Made by a program: the position numbers and the translations under genes | Assembly (NCBI RefSeq): GCF_000006565.2 | Contig: NC_031479.1 | Coordinates: 6,559,462-6,623,461, forward strand | Direction of reading: 5' to 3' | Length of the DNA stretch: 64,000 bases | Origin: Toxoplasma gondii ME49 | Lineage: Eukaryota > Apicomplexa > Conoidasida > Eucoccidiorida > Sarcocystidae | Part shown: positions 35,601-47,708 of the stretch, one piece after another | How positions within the stretch are numbered: position 1 is the first letter of the stretch | Layout: every line of letters starts with the position of its first letter | Notes under the pieces: generated by a model | What the model saw: only the letters and a program-made list of their open reading frames with translations | Told to the model about the DNA's origin: nothing | The model's database searches: none

Positions 35601-38600
35601 GCCGGAGCTGGCGGGTATGGCACGCGTCGAGCGCGCCAGGCGGATGCCGCGGAGTCGGTCTCTTCGGGCGGTGCCCTTCTGCATCGACCGGGGAGCCGAG
35701 CGAGTGTCCTCGGGCCCGAAGACGAAGGCGTCCTTGGCCAAGAAACTGGCCGCGGCGCGACTCGGCCCGGATCAAGAGCCGGTGGGCCGCCTGCCGCCGC
35801 GGGGCCCCGCGGAGCGGAGGCGCCGCCGGCTGCGGGCTTGCGCAAGAAGGGAACGGATGAGGGCGACTGGGAAATGATACGGAAGGGGCGCAGAGACGGG
35901 GCCGGGAACCAGCCAGCGAGTGGGGTTGAGGCTGGAGAGGACGAAGAGGGTGAAGGGACGAGCGGTGTCGCTCGAGACGGAGACAATCAGAGCCGACCGA
36001 GCTCTTCCTTAATGGGCGATGACTTCAGTCGACACCGTGCACAAGGCGCGAGCCAGTCGGCAGGCTCTGGAAGTCGAGTTCTGGAGCCTCCACCTCGTGA
36101 ACGACCAAGCGTTCAATGCGGAGACGAGACTACAGCTGGGGTGGCTGCCACTTCAGGGGCGGGACCGGCGGCTGGCTTCTGGAGCGATGAGCCTATCATC
36201 AAGCGCCGACACCGCCCCGTTGCTCCGCCGTGTGTGGCTGCTTCAGAGGTCGCTCAGGGCGAGATTCTGGGAGCAACTGGGGGCGCAACCAAGGCGCAGC
36301 CTCAAGGCGACAGGCTCACGCCAGTCGGCCCCATGGAATCGCGGGTCCCCTCACCCCGGCGGGGAGCGAGGGCTGAGTCGCAGAAGAAGCACCCTCAACC
36401 AGCTGTCATGTCGATTGCACCGTCGCCGGGACACAGGTCACCCGCGCTGACTCCCCAGCGAAGCCCGAGGAGAGCAGAGCTTTCCCCGAGGTCGAAGGGC
36501 GCACACGAAGATGAAGGGCGCTTTGAAGGCGCGGAGAGAGATATGCAGCGAGGTAGAGAAGCAGAGCTTTCTCACCCTGGCGAGGCGTTTCTTGCTGCAG
36601 ACATGGCAGCCTCTTCAGGCGACTCGCGTTTTTCCCGCGGCGGCCTGTCTGCGTCGAGCCATGAACCCGGTCTCGCGACGAGCGCGTCTGGAGACGACGC
36701 TCTTGCACCTGTTCCTTCTTACCTTCAGCATCTCCTAGGCGGTGTGTTAGAAGACGCCCTAGCCTCGTCTTCAGAGCAGAGTCTGTCGCGGGCTCCGGCG
36801 CAAAATGCAGGTGTCCCGGCAGGCCGAATGCGTCCAAGTGGCCCCGCGCTCGCGTCGGCCGGAGGCAGTGTGTCGCACGGCAACGGCAACAGTCTGCTGC
36901 CTTTCCCTGGAGCCGGTCCGGCGGGGAGCTCTGGAGTGTTGCCGGGAATCGTGGGAGGGGGGAGCGCCCGCGGGGGCGAGTCGGGACTGCCCCCGAATTC
37001 CGCTGGGATGGTGGCGGGGCCGCGAGGAATGTCGACGGGCACGTTGGGCGCAGCCGGGGCTCTGCTCGGAGCCCGACCGGGCTTGGGGACTGGAGCCGGT
37101 AGCGTGAGCCAGGAGCAGTCGCAACTGCTGGCCGCCCAGAAGCACCAGCTGCTCCAACTCCTTCATCGCCAGCCGCAACAGGCGGGCGACCGCAGTGCGG
37201 GGGTTTCTCTTTTGGGAGCGTCCGCCTCGGCCAGCTCTTCTGGACACCTGCGCGTGCCGGCCCAACATCCGTCTCTGGGAGTCGCGGGTGGCGAGCGCGG
37301 GATGCCAGCGTCGTCTCAGTTGCCCGGCGTGTTTCGCCAGCTGCTGGGCCTCGAGCAGCAGCGCGTAGCATCAGAGCAGGCCCTCATGCAGCTACGCGAG
37401 GTGGCTGGCAGCCGCGGAGAGGTCGATCCGTCCGCGCTGATACAGGTGAGGAGACTGGACGAGCAGGCGCAGCGGGAGCACCTGCAACGGGAGTTCTTCG
37501 GGTCTCACCACGGCTTGGGACAGGTGACCCGAACTCCAGCGCAAGGATCCATGGTTGGGGGACCGGCTCCCGCGCGCGGAACGGAAGTGGCTGTGCACCA
37601 GCTCGGCTCGAGGCTCCAACCTGGCGAAGCAGGGCGGGTCCGCAGCGGCAGACAGTCGAGCAACGAGCAAGAGGCCCTCCGGGGGCGCTCCGGAATGAGT
37701 TTTCACTCGGAAGGCAGTTGCTACAGTGCGCAGCACCAAGGGGAGCGCGTGGAGCCCCGTCCCCAGAGGGAAGACCACCCACAGAAGGGACCGAAATTCG
37801 CAGATGACACGCCGCGATGGTACTACCGCGACCCGAGTGGCGAGGTGCAGGGCCCGTTCCCGCCCAGCCTGATGCACCAGTGGTGGCAGCTGGAGTTCTT
37901 TCCGCCCCTCCTGAAAATGCGCTGCGATTTGTCGCATCCGTGGCTCGCCTTTGGCGACCTGTACCCCTTAGGCGGGGACGAGCCGTTCACGACGCTGCCG
38001 TCTCCGCAGCACCTCGCCCGGCTCCACCAGCAGCAGCTCGAGATGGAGATGCTGCACCAGCGGCGACTGCGGGAGGAGCAGGAGCGACTGCAAGACCAGC
38101 GTCCGTTTCTCCCGCAGCCTTCCCAGCATCTGCTCGCGTCCAGGCGAACTGAGGACCACGCCTCTGTTCACTCGATTCAAAACGAGCATGCACGCACCGA
38201 GCGAGGAGGCAGCCCCGGTAGAGACGGCAGCATATGGGGGAGGACTCAAGGGCCTGAGGCCGACAGCCGAGCCTTCGGCGGCGCCCACGCCCATGGACGT
38301 GATGTAGTCGCTGAGGCACGCCACGAAAAGTTCTGGGAAGGCGCGTCCCGCCCTGAGGAAATGCGTTCGGCGCAAGTCTGCATTGGAGGAGCTGCGACGG
38401 GGCACAGAAGCTGTGCGGAGACGTTGCTGCCGGAAGATCGGTCGGAATCCAGTGGGCAAGGAAGTGCACCAAGGCTAGAGTCGGAGGCCTTCCCGAGTCT
38501 CGCAGGCGGCGGGTCTGAAGAAGGCCGCAGTGCGACCGGGAAGGTGCCTGCCCGAAGAGATTCGGGAGAAGGTCTCCTGCCGGATGGAGAGAGAGAGCAG

Positions 38601-41600
38601 GTGGCGGCGCAGCCTCAGGGTGCGTGGCAGTCGCAGCTGAACCTCGCTGCCGATAGCAAACGCGAGAAGCAGGAGAAGTCCGGACGAGTGCAGCCGGAGA
38701 CAGAAAACCGACAGAAGCAGGAGGCGAAGCCCGCGTCGAAGGTGTCAGCCAGTGAGGAGGAGAAGGGGTCTGGACAGAGGGAACGTCAGAAAGAGAAGGC
38801 TGAGAAGGCGAAAGAAGAAGCGACCAGCCAGAGGGGAGGACCACCGGCAGCTGAGGAGGTGGAACCCCAGACGGCGTCGCGGAAGGCGCAGCAGACCCAG
38901 GGGAGACAAACGGGAAAGACAGGGACAAGAGGAGAGAAGTCTGAAGGTGGCCAAAAGGCGGCGCAGCAATCCACGGGCGAGGCACCAGGTTCGAAAGAAC
39001 CCGCGAGTGGAAAAAAGAAGCAAGGAAGGCAAGCAGAAGCCAGTGCGTCTTCGCAGCAACAGAAACCATCCGCGAAAGCGCACCCATCTCATAGCCACGC
39101 ATCTGCGCAGGAACAGACAGCCGTGCAGGGGCGAAGCACGGGCCCGGCGCAGGTGGCCGCTAGTGGAACCGCTTTGGCGGGAGCCTCGAATGTCTCTTCC
39201 GCAGCGCCGTCGACTGGAAAGAAAACGCCGGGTCCGTCGTGGAGAACCGCTGCAGGTGTCGCAGGGCCTCCCAGTGAAAGCTTGAAGGATGTCATGGAGG
39301 CGGAACAGAAGAAGGCTGATGAATTGAAGGAGCGAAGGGAAGAGGAAGCCAGACAAAAAGCGGTAGGTCGTTGGTCTGTAGGGAACAAGAGAGCGATACA
39401 CAGAGTAAACAATCCCAGATAGCAGTCTCCGAGCCTCAATCAAGCCTTGGACCGAGGCTGCAAGCCCCATCCCCACACCTTGAAAGACGTAGATGAACGG
39501 ATCTGTCTCTCCAGTGTGCGTCTAGAGGGAAGTCCGAGGGTTTACTCAGTTGACGGGGCACGACCAGAGAGCGTGTGTGAGGTTTCTTCGAAAGATAACA
39601 AGGGAAGACATCTTTCCGATCTGTGAGATGAGAGAGTCTGCAGCGCGTGCACCTCCCAAGCTCTTGGCCACGATTCCGTGTCTCTGGATTTCACATTTCG
39701 TATGCCTTCTTGCGCTCTTCCCTGTAACATCCTGAGTTCCCGTCCTGCTGCTGCTGCTGCTTCTCGAGATAGTGAACGGTAGCAAATGCACAAGGCACTT
39801 CTGAAGTATATGGAACACTAGAGCGATTCCTGTAGCTTTTCGGAGAGTACAAGGGGTCACTGCAACTAAGAAATCAAATTTACTCTCCGTTCATTTGATT
39901 GAGTTATTCCAGAAGGAGCGTCTGAGCGTGAACGCGTCCGGTGTTTGTGTCTTTTCCATTGTAGGCGTCAGCGTCCGCGGCGGCTGCACGCAAGACAGGC
40001 TGGGCTGTGGCTGCAACCTCACCCGGGTCAGGAGATAAGTCCGCCGCGCGTCTCGCGCTCTCGAGCGATGGGTCAGAATTCCCGGATCTTCAGATCGCTG
40101 CAGCGGAAGGCAGCGCGGCTGGCGGCTCGAAGAAAGCGACTGGAGCAGCGAAGTCTCGGGGCGGCGAGCGCGGCACGACGAAGAGCCTCCAGGAGTTTGT
40201 GGCTGTTGTGAATGCGCAGAAGCGCGAGCAGCATCAGAACGTGTGGGGACAGCAGCCGGCGTCGATCTTGACACCCGCACCGGCTGCTGCGGGGCCTGCT
40301 GCTGCGTCTGGAAGCCATCGACCCGGGGCGGCGGGAGGTGCGCAGGTCGGAGAGAAAAGCGGAGGACGAGTTGAAGGAAACTCAGAGAAGGAAACGTCCG
40401 GTGTACGGGCAGCCGGCGCTGACAACGAACACGGCGGAAAGACCAAACAGCAAGAGAGTGGCTCTGGAGGTGAGGCTGTGTTTGCGGCGTGCTGTCTTCT
40501 TGCAGGGGAAACTGATGTGACAGCGAAGAGGAACCGATGGAGAATCCTCCGCAGTGATGAGAAGCCTGAGTTCATGTCTTCATCTCCCTTGTTCCTCACG
40601 CGTTGTTCACCCTGGGATTCACTGTTTGCTGTCTTCTTCGCAGGAAAAGACAACCGCTCGACAGATGCCGTTCCCGAGTGGTACAAAGAACAGGTTGAGG
40701 GTAAGCGGGGGAGGAAGGAAGAACGCAGTGCCCGGAAAAAGACATCCGCCTTTTTCTTTGCTGACGGACACGCCTTCACGGACACTGAGACCTCCTTTGT
40801 GGCGGTGTCTCGCGGGCATTCGTGACGCTGTCGTTCTGTCGCCTTTTCCGGGCGCTTTCAGGGTTTTGGATTTTGACCTGCGTCCACAATTCTCCAGTAA
40901 TACCTCGGATGCGAATGAAGTTTCTTTTGAGTTCCGGTGAGTCCTTCCGTTGTGACCTTCCCTCTACAGCGTTTGAACCACATATATTGTGTATCTGTTT
41001 TTCGTTTGCCTTCAGAGTGGAAGATGCTCATGGAGCAAACAAAGCTTCAGCTTGATCTGTCCGTCATCGAGTATCTCTCGACGTTTACCGTAAGTCTCAG
41101 CGACTGCACTTTCCTCGCCTACCTAGGGGGAACTCAGGGTACTACGGAAAACAATAGCATTCATTCGATTAAACACGTAGTACCCTTATGGTTTAGAGCG
41201 GCACAAAGCGTATATTTGGAAAACGCACGTTGGTGTGCAAGCATGGCTTGGGAAACGCCCACCATTCGTGATTGAATGCATGAACTTGTCTGTTGAAAGC
41301 CTTTTCCCGTATCTGATAAATACATTGTGGGCGAATGTATTCATCAGCGGCTCAATCAGACATGCGAGTTTCCGGTTTTCCAGGAAATTCATTTTCTGTA
41401 CCTCATAACTGGAGTTCTATTCAACATTCATCCATGACATATTCCTTTACTGCAAGGTTTCGGTCTTTGTCACCTGAGACCTGCGAAAGGGTCCACGTCG
41501 ACAAGACTGGGGAAAAGCCCTCACTTCGTGTTGTTTTGAGTCGCCTGTCCGGGGTGTGTAAAGCATGTTTCAAAGCTTCCTATCGTTCCTACATGTAAAC

Positions 41601-43373
41601 TGGAAAGACTGCGTCTGCCAGGAAAACGGAAGCAGCATCTTTGGAAGGTTCTCTCGGAGGGTGTCCCGTTTGAGCTTCGTCGCATTGAAGAAGCGTTGGC
41701 GTGTGTCTGTAGCTTGGGTTAAAAATACAGCAGTCTTCGTCTGTGCTGATATCTGGTTTTGATGAATAGCCCGTGCTCCGTTTCCCCTTCAATACCAGGT
41801 GCTCGCGTGTCATCTTCCGTGTGCCTCAAGGATGTGCACTTGCAGATGTCCATTCTTCTTTTTCGAATTTTTGGCTTCCACAAGTGCTGTGTTAGTGGCC
41901 GTTGCCCTAGAAGTGGAGTGGCTGTTCGTTTGCGGACTTCCGCTTTGTTTTTTTGTATCACATCCAGTCCGAAGGAGAAATCGTCGACTTCTTGGCGCCG
42001 AATGTCGAAGATGGCAGCCAGCTGGAGACCTTTGCTCGCCAGCTTCTGTCCATCAACACTCACTTCAGCACCACGAGGCCGCACGGCAAGAAGGGCCATG
42101 GTGGACACGGCAACACTGCGAATGACTATGAGGAAAATCGTGTCCCAGGTGAGCCAAGGCATCTTCGCCTTCGCTAAATCGATCGCGCACATGCGGTCCG
42201 GAAGCCGGCAACCACGTAGAGCAGCAACACAAAGATCGAAGAGCCACTGCTGACACTTGTGTGTTGCATTTGCAACATGTGGACGGAACTGGGGAAGATG
42301 CATTCATCAAGGGGTTGTTCGGTCACCGTTCGCATGGATGAGCTAAGCTGTTCTCCGCTTCTTCGCCGTAGCGCTTCCCTAGCGCTTTTGAGCCTTTTGG
42401 CCGCGGATCTGAAAGGTCTTTTCTCCGCGTTGGTTTAACAAAACATTTTAAATTCAAATTCCGTCCACAAAAATGAGTAATAGTTCTCTGCCGATGTAGC
42501 TCCATGGCAGAGCCGTTGACTTGTAATCAGGAAGCCAAACCGTACGCGGGGGCGGACTCTTGACACGTGACTCAGATGCTTGCACGAGATGGGATGTTCG
42601 AAAGGAGAGTGCGACAGTGAATATCATGATCTGTTGTTTCACTCCTTCTTTAGGTTCTGCGAATTTGTTGTGTCTCGTCAGGAGCCCCGCCCCGGAAGTC
42701 GCAGAACTCTGAAGGCGCCACCACAAAAGGCGGTAACAGTGGTTCCGGCCGAGGAAAGAAGAAGAAGGTGCAGGGGAAGACAGTCGATCCTTCGATGCTC
42801 GGTAAGTCTTGGGGGAGTTTCCTTCGTTCAGGTGAACGCCGAGAAATGCAGCGGTGTGGTTATTCGCTTCACGTGTGGCAGCATAGTTCAATCTCGTGGT
42901 TGCCGGGACTCGCATGAAGCTCGAACTAGGCAAATACGGGCGAGGGACTTGTCAGCAGTTGCCGGTCGGGACACTCCGTCGCCTGTTTTTGATCCGAGGC
43001 AAGCCATGTGGGGCATAGTGTAACGCAAACTGGAGACAAGGCAGGCATGGATTCAGTTCTGGAATAACCTGTTTGCTTCACCGGCCGGTCGCTAGTTCCG
43101 GAACTGACAGCCTCGCGTTGTTCCCTTCTCTCAGGTTGCCCGGTCCTGTCCCGTCGCTTCGCCGTGAAGCAACTGCCCCAGTCCCTCTCGGCGTAGAGGG
43201 ACTGCGAGCGCCACCGTTTAACCCCTTGCTCTGTGCGTTCCCTCTGCGGTTCTCAGCGTCTCTCTAGAGAACCGAACAGCTGTTCTCTGCATTTCCGGTG
43301 CATGTTGCGTGCAGGTTTTTCCGTAAAGAGCAACCGGATTCTCCAAGGCACAATTGATCGTGGAACGGACTAA
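32689..43373 (+). CDS. GYF-domain protein, GIGYF/4EHP-GYF-like translational regulator
   Basis: Nine exons in phase: 32689-33816, 34199-34511, 34804-39362, 39965-40469, 40644-40700, 41016-41089, 41968-42148, 42682-42801, 43315-43373 (2331 residues). The start ATG follows a stop-containing pyrimidine-rich leader. The GYF domain lies at about 1480-1545 (WYYRDPSGEVQGPFPPSLM, then W and F of the W-x-x-x-x-F core) and should bind proline-rich PPG[phi] ligands. At Y325 the sequence YGKLPLL fits the eIF4E-binding consensus Y-x4-L-phi. Exon 2 is rich in GRGRGR. A Lys/Glu/Gln-rich charged stretch precedes a conserved C-terminus (VDPSMLGFSVKSNRI) typical of the family. Most of the protein is low-complexity and probably disordered. 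Animal and plant relatives repress or tune translation through 4EHP/eIF4E and deadenylation; the same role is inferred here. The family call is strong. Confidence 0.85.
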
Positions 43374-44870
43374 AGCGGCGCTGTCTTCACAAGCCGTTCG
43401 GCTCGCGACGCCGGTCTCCTCGAGAGCAGGGAGCCTGTCTCCTGGGTTATGGTTTTGTTCAAAGAGGGAGGCGAGAGCGCAAGGGAAGGAGCGAGATACC
43501 ACAGGGGCGAGAAGGGAAGGATGCCGGACGATGCTGGCGGATTTTCACGGCGGAGGTCAGGTCGATGCGCTTCTGAGTTGTCTTTTTCTGTCTAAATGGT
43601 GCTTCCTGGCGGGGCTCCGACAGCAGATATGTACTGTTGCTTTCTTCTGTAATGTTTGATGTCGCACCTGGTGTGGAATATCGTGCGGGAGCCCAAACGA
43701 GGGAACAAGTCAGATGAAGCATCACACCGGATGCGCAGCGGTCGGGAGAAACCGTTTGCGTGAGCCGTTTGCATGCGCGGTGTAGGAACCTTGTAAAACG
43801 GTGCGGTGGAATCTCGGCCCCGTTGTTCTTCTTCGTCCCTCCAACCTGTGCTACTTGCTTATCTTCCGCTGATTCTGTTACTCCTGGTCGACCAGGACGC
43901 TTCTGGTGCGCCAGCACTGCTCCACGCTGTGGGTGTCTGAATAGCTTTTCGTTTCCATGTGTATGCCTGTGTGCGTGGCTGGTGGAGTGTTCTCACGGAC
44001 TGGTTTCTGTCCATGGGTTTTCGATGTTTCTTTCCTGGTGAGAGAGGGGACCCGTAGTCAACGGGAAGCGTCTCCTTTTCTTTGCTGTCATGCTTCCTGA
44101 GCTGGCGGAAATTGTGGTCTTGTCTGCCTGTGTCCGCTTCGGAGCAAAAGGAAGACCATGACGCACATGTAACGGATTTCTGTCGTTTCTCCGTGTGTGT
44201 GTATGTGTTTCACTGTGTGTGCATGCATCTGCTCTGTCTTCATATGAAGGCGTTCCGAGTTGCAGCTTTCTGCATTCGTTCCTGTTCGACTGACCTCTCA
44301 CTCAGTCTTGTCATCTGTGGTTGTTGTGCGCTCTGCCTCCTGGGGTTTGTTCGGACTGGTGACATCTTGTCACGGGCCCAGGCAGAAAGAGGGCGGAAAG
44401 AACGTAACACATGCATGCGGTGTCGCCATTTTTCTGCCAACGACCTTTCTTTTTTCGCTACACGTGTTGCACACCGCAGCTTGTCGTGTTGGTGCGAAAT
44501 CTTTAGTTTCGAGGACAGAAGCGTCAGGCTCTGGAAATCTGGTCGTCCACAGAAGACGAATTGCGCAGCTTGAACGCGCATCACCTCGTCACATCACCTC
44601 TCACATGTTCGTTCATCGGGAGCATGAGCATGCTTTTCTGCTTGTCACGTAGGCAGCCCATTGTTGAATGATATATCAGAATCTGTTTCCCCCCAAGTTT
44701 TTCGGGTAGATGAACGGTCTACTACAGACAGTGACGGCCGTTGTCCACTAAACATGCAAAAAAGACACAAATAACCCCCATTTGTTGCATTTGACCCCAC
44801 GAGCCGCTAAGTCCCAGAAGCCGACCATCCGAATTCCACACGTTTCCCTTCCCTGCCAGTTTCTCTCCAT
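43374..44870. other. Intergenic, convergent 3' regions
   Basis: Lies between the 3' end of the GYF gene (+) and the 3' end of the three-exon gene (-), so it should hold both 3' UTRs. No ORF in it has recognisable motifs. Confidence 0.4.
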
Positions 44871-45715
44871 TTACTTTTTTTCTCCCATCACCGTGGCATT
44901 CTCACACTTGGTCACAGTTCTATGTTTTCCCGGTTTTCTTTGGTGTTTTTCTTCGTCTCGGTGTTCGGTCTTTCTTCCGCGAGCTTTCCTTAGCTCATCT
45001 TGAAGGGAACGCTTACGTAAGGCATCACGAATAGGTTGCCCCGCTTCGTGCGCAAGCATATGCTCGTTCTTTTCCAGTAAGAGAAGGCGCGACTGTTAGA
45101 AACGAGCGGAAAATCTCATCATCCGTGAGCTCCCCTACCGCAAATGTGTGTGTGAGGACTGCCCATCCAGATGAAAATCTACGAGCCGAGTAGGAGTAAC
45201 CGGGGTCGCCAGTTAGTAGAGGGATAAATAATACAGAAAAGATGTAACCTGGAACAACGCCCCTCGAATCGCCACGTGTAGGAAACAGTATACCTGTTTT
45301 CGAACCAGTATACGAGACATTCACTGATTTTTTACTCTAAGAGCTTGTCATCCCACGCCTAGTATATTCTGTGTCTTTACATATTTCTCAATGAGGATCA
45401 TCATGTACAGGCTATATACACGTAGCGGACGAAATCCTGAAACAATTCTTGCTTGTGTCTGCGCGTAGAGGCACACGGCCACCACCACATCTCTTACTCT
45501 CAACTATCGGTGACATCATCATGCTGCATAACTTTGGCCACTGTGTTTCTGTGCCTTCCGGGTGGACTTTGTGGTATGGAAAATTTACACCTCAGTTTGT
45601 TTCTGCTTTCGTTTTTCGCTCGCTTACGTTTCCAGAAGCGTCTCCTCGGCTCCGTCACGGCCACGGACAAGACCAGACGTTGCGTTTTGCTCCTCGCGTC
45701 GTTTCCGCCATCCAT
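44871..45715 (-). CDS. Small three-exon protein, unrecognised
   Basis: Minus-strand exons 45715-45628, 45248-45139 and 45092-44871 join in phase to 139 residues. Exon 1 starts MDGGNDARSKTQRL and ends with donor GTAAGC. Exon 2 follows TTCCAG and contains a hydrophobic run (YIFSVLFIPLLTG) flanked by Arg/Lys, possibly one membrane segment. Exon 3 follows CTAACAG and is strongly charged (RKRSLQDELRKARGRK) to the stop. Three independent junctions keeping phase, plus a charged and non-repetitive composition, argue for a real gene, but I recognise no family. The start is the only ATG in the first open frame. A small organelle or ER membrane protein would fit. The divergent plus-strand gene must begin between 45716 and 46303. 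Confidence 0.45.
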
Positions 45716-46303
45716 GCAAAGCCAAGACTCTCCACACACAGACACCGTTTTGTCCGTCTCCTGTTCCGACGTTATCGCGTCAGTCGGTGCTCGATCACGG
45801 TTTTTGAAATGGGGTGTTACTCGCAAATAGCTTCATCCTGCATTCTTTCGCATGCGACTGCAAACCTCAAGTCCAAGGGGAACAGAAAGGGCGATGGAAC
45901 ATATTTTGTGCTGAACCTATAAGACAAACACGCGCTCATATCACTCAAGAGACAGTCTTGTGCCTCTTGCTACACACAGATACAGGCAGCGTGCCAGCAC
46001 CTTCTCAGATAGTGTTAGAGACTCAGGGGTCCTTATAAAAGTCGGTTCCTGGTCCAAGCATTCGCTATCGGAATGTATGACGGACTCCTGTTTTTTGTAG
46101 TGGGTGTTTTTCCCTCTCGTAGTGCTCACTCTAGTCGAACTATTCGAAGCAGGTTTAGTTACTGACTGCACGCGTCTGAGTGTGTATCATGTACGTGACA
46201 CGTGTGCCAGTGGTTTCATGTGGGCTATTGGAGGATGTGGGATAAGCAAGTGCTTCCTTTTTCATCTTATGTTCCTCGATCCTAAACTGTATTTTTCCGA
46301 CAG

Positions 46304-46600
46304 GATCTCCAAAAACTCGCAGCCTGTCGAGACAAATCTCTTCAGTCGAATCTCTTTAAAATTGCTCGCCAGGGAACGATTTCTCTTTGGATGCGTGTGC
46401 CAAACTCAGGGAAAAAAAGGCACTTCGGTTTCACCACTGTAGGAGACCTAATAATTTACGAGAGAGCAAAACGCGACAGAACACGTCAACGGTGGTATAA
46501 CCTTCAACGCCGCTTTTCTCATGGTCTGACTCCAGATGATGTCCAGACAACGCTTCACGACATGCCGCCGTTCAATGCCTTTTCCGCCATAAGTAAATAG
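46304..46600 (+). CDS. Terminal exon of an unrecognised gene
   Basis: An acceptor with a pyrimidine tract (TTTTTCCGACAG) at 46303 opens a 98-codon frame to a TAG at 46598. The peptide starts DLQKLAACRDKSLQ, carries a basic central part (YERAKRDRTRQRWYNLQRRF) and ends NAFSAISK. An in-frame stop just upstream of the acceptor means it is spliced or not a gene. Candidate first exons between 45716 and 46303 include ATG 45809 (MGCYSQIASSC, which looks like an acylation signal but has a weak donor) and ATG 46073. Product unknown. The opposite-strand frame over the same bases is judged a shadow. Confidence 0.4.
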   Translation, partial: DLQKLAACRDKSLQSNLFKIARQGTISLWMRVPNSGKKRHFGFTTVGDLIIYERAKRDRTRQRWYNLQRRFSHGLTPDDVQTTLHDMPPFNAFSAISK

Positions 46601-47459
46601 GTTTACAACGTTCTTCCCCTTTTTTTCCGTTGGTGCGTCAATCGACTCCTCAGCGCCGCCCACGTCGGATCCTGGAGTCACCGACTGCGCAAGAAGTCTC
46701 TCAGTTTCCTCTCTTCTCGAAAGCCTCCAAGCGTCTCTTTTCAGCGTTTCTCCTGCACTGATTGCCCCCCGCGCCCTTGCGACTCGGAGTGTGAGCAAAG
46801 TTGCACTTCCACAGATCTACGCCTGGATAAAAACAACGACCTTCAGGGTCTAATCCGGGCGTTCGACCAGTAGAGTTCACTGCAAACGAAACGCCCGCGC
46901 TCCTTTTCGCGGGTATCTCTTCTGTCTCACATATCCAGGTGTTTCCTCGTGTTTCTTTCCCGTTACTCCACGCTCTGCTACCAGTGAAGACAGCCATTCT
47001 CTCTGTCCTATTGAACGAGGTCAATCACGTCTCCACAAGGGAGAAACGAAGAACCCTGGGGGGGGGGGGGGCAGAGCGCGTCCATGTTTCTTTATTTTCT
47101 TTGTTCTTGCCTCCAGCTCCGTAGGCAAAGACCTGTAGACCCCGCCGGTGACCTCTTCCCGACGGATTCACGCAGAGTCCTCTCGTCTTCAGTGCGTCTG
47201 ACGAAGACGGGACTCCTCGCTGAAGAGAGGAAACACAGCAGTTTATGACTGAATACATGACGGCACTATTATGAGGTCGATTTCGACGTCTGAATGATGT
47301 CGCCTCCACACTAGGGAGCTGGGAAGGGCAGGATCGCGAACGGCATTTTGTCATGTCTCTGCCAACGGGAACAGTCTCCGTTACATGCGGAGACGACCGC
47401 CAGTTGTCGCGTGGCCTGATGGGGTTCAACGGAAGCAAACGGGAAAGAAAGATTTTCAC
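46601..47459. other. Convergent 3' regions with a G14 run
   Basis: Between the plus-strand terminal exon and the minus-strand MZT1-like gene, therefore 3' UTRs of both. It contains the homopolymer at 47058-47071. No coding sequence is supported. Confidence 0.4.
47058..47071 (+). repeat. Homopolymer run of 14 G
   Basis: An uninterrupted G14 (C14 on the other strand) lies about 390 bp downstream of the MZT1-like stop codon. It may form a G-quadruplex-like structure and is a likely site of length polymorphism or sequencing error. Confidence 0.9.
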
Positions 47460-47708
47460 TCATTCGCCCAGATGCTTCAGGAGGAAGTTTTGTTTCTCCT
47501 TCTGGACCGCCACAACCAACTCGGCGAGGAAGATCGGGTCCCAGTTCTCTTCGCAGAGACGAGTGAGGAGAAGCAGCAGAGGAGTCGAAGGAGCCGCGCC
47601 CGAAGAAGGAAGAAGAAGATTTGCAACTTCCACGAGCAGCGCAAAGGCTTCCCTGGCGCTCGTGAGCTCCTCTGCAGAGTACGTCGAAGAAGGAGCTGTT
47701 GAAGACAT
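47460..47708 (-). CDS. MZT1: MOZART1 homologue (mitotic-spindle organizing protein 1)
   Basis: A single minus-strand frame of 82 residues, the same length as human MZT1. It starts MSSTAPSSTYSAEEL, followed by SAREAFALLVEVANLLL (first helix) and RLCEENWDPIFLAELV, which aligns with the family core RLCEQG-x-NPEAL. A third helix rich in Gln/Lys (VVAVQKEKQNFL) completes the three-helix layout. MOZART1 proteins bind the N-terminal extensions of gamma-tubulin complex proteins and activate or recruit gamma-TuRC at microtubule organising centres. In a coccidian this would be spindle poles or apical organising centres; that location is inferred. The Pro/Ser/Ala insert between helices one and two is longer than in animals. 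Proteins this short are easily missed by annotation. A spliced extension at either end cannot be excluded. Confidence 0.7.
   Translation of the reverse strand: MSSTAPSSTYSAEELTSAREAFALLVEVANLLLPSSGAAPSTPLLLLLTRLCEENWDPIFLAELVVAVQKEKQNFLLKHLGE

Noticed and set aside
37987..39102. 371-codon minus-strand frame inside the GYF gene
   Set aside because: It overlaps the GYF domain and conserved charged region on the plus strand, and its composition is a mirror of that exon.
46448..46798. 116-codon minus-strand frame starting MLTLRVARARG
   Set aside because: It overlaps the plus-strand terminal exon, which has a better acceptor and composition, and lies in the presumed 3' region of the MZT1-like gene.
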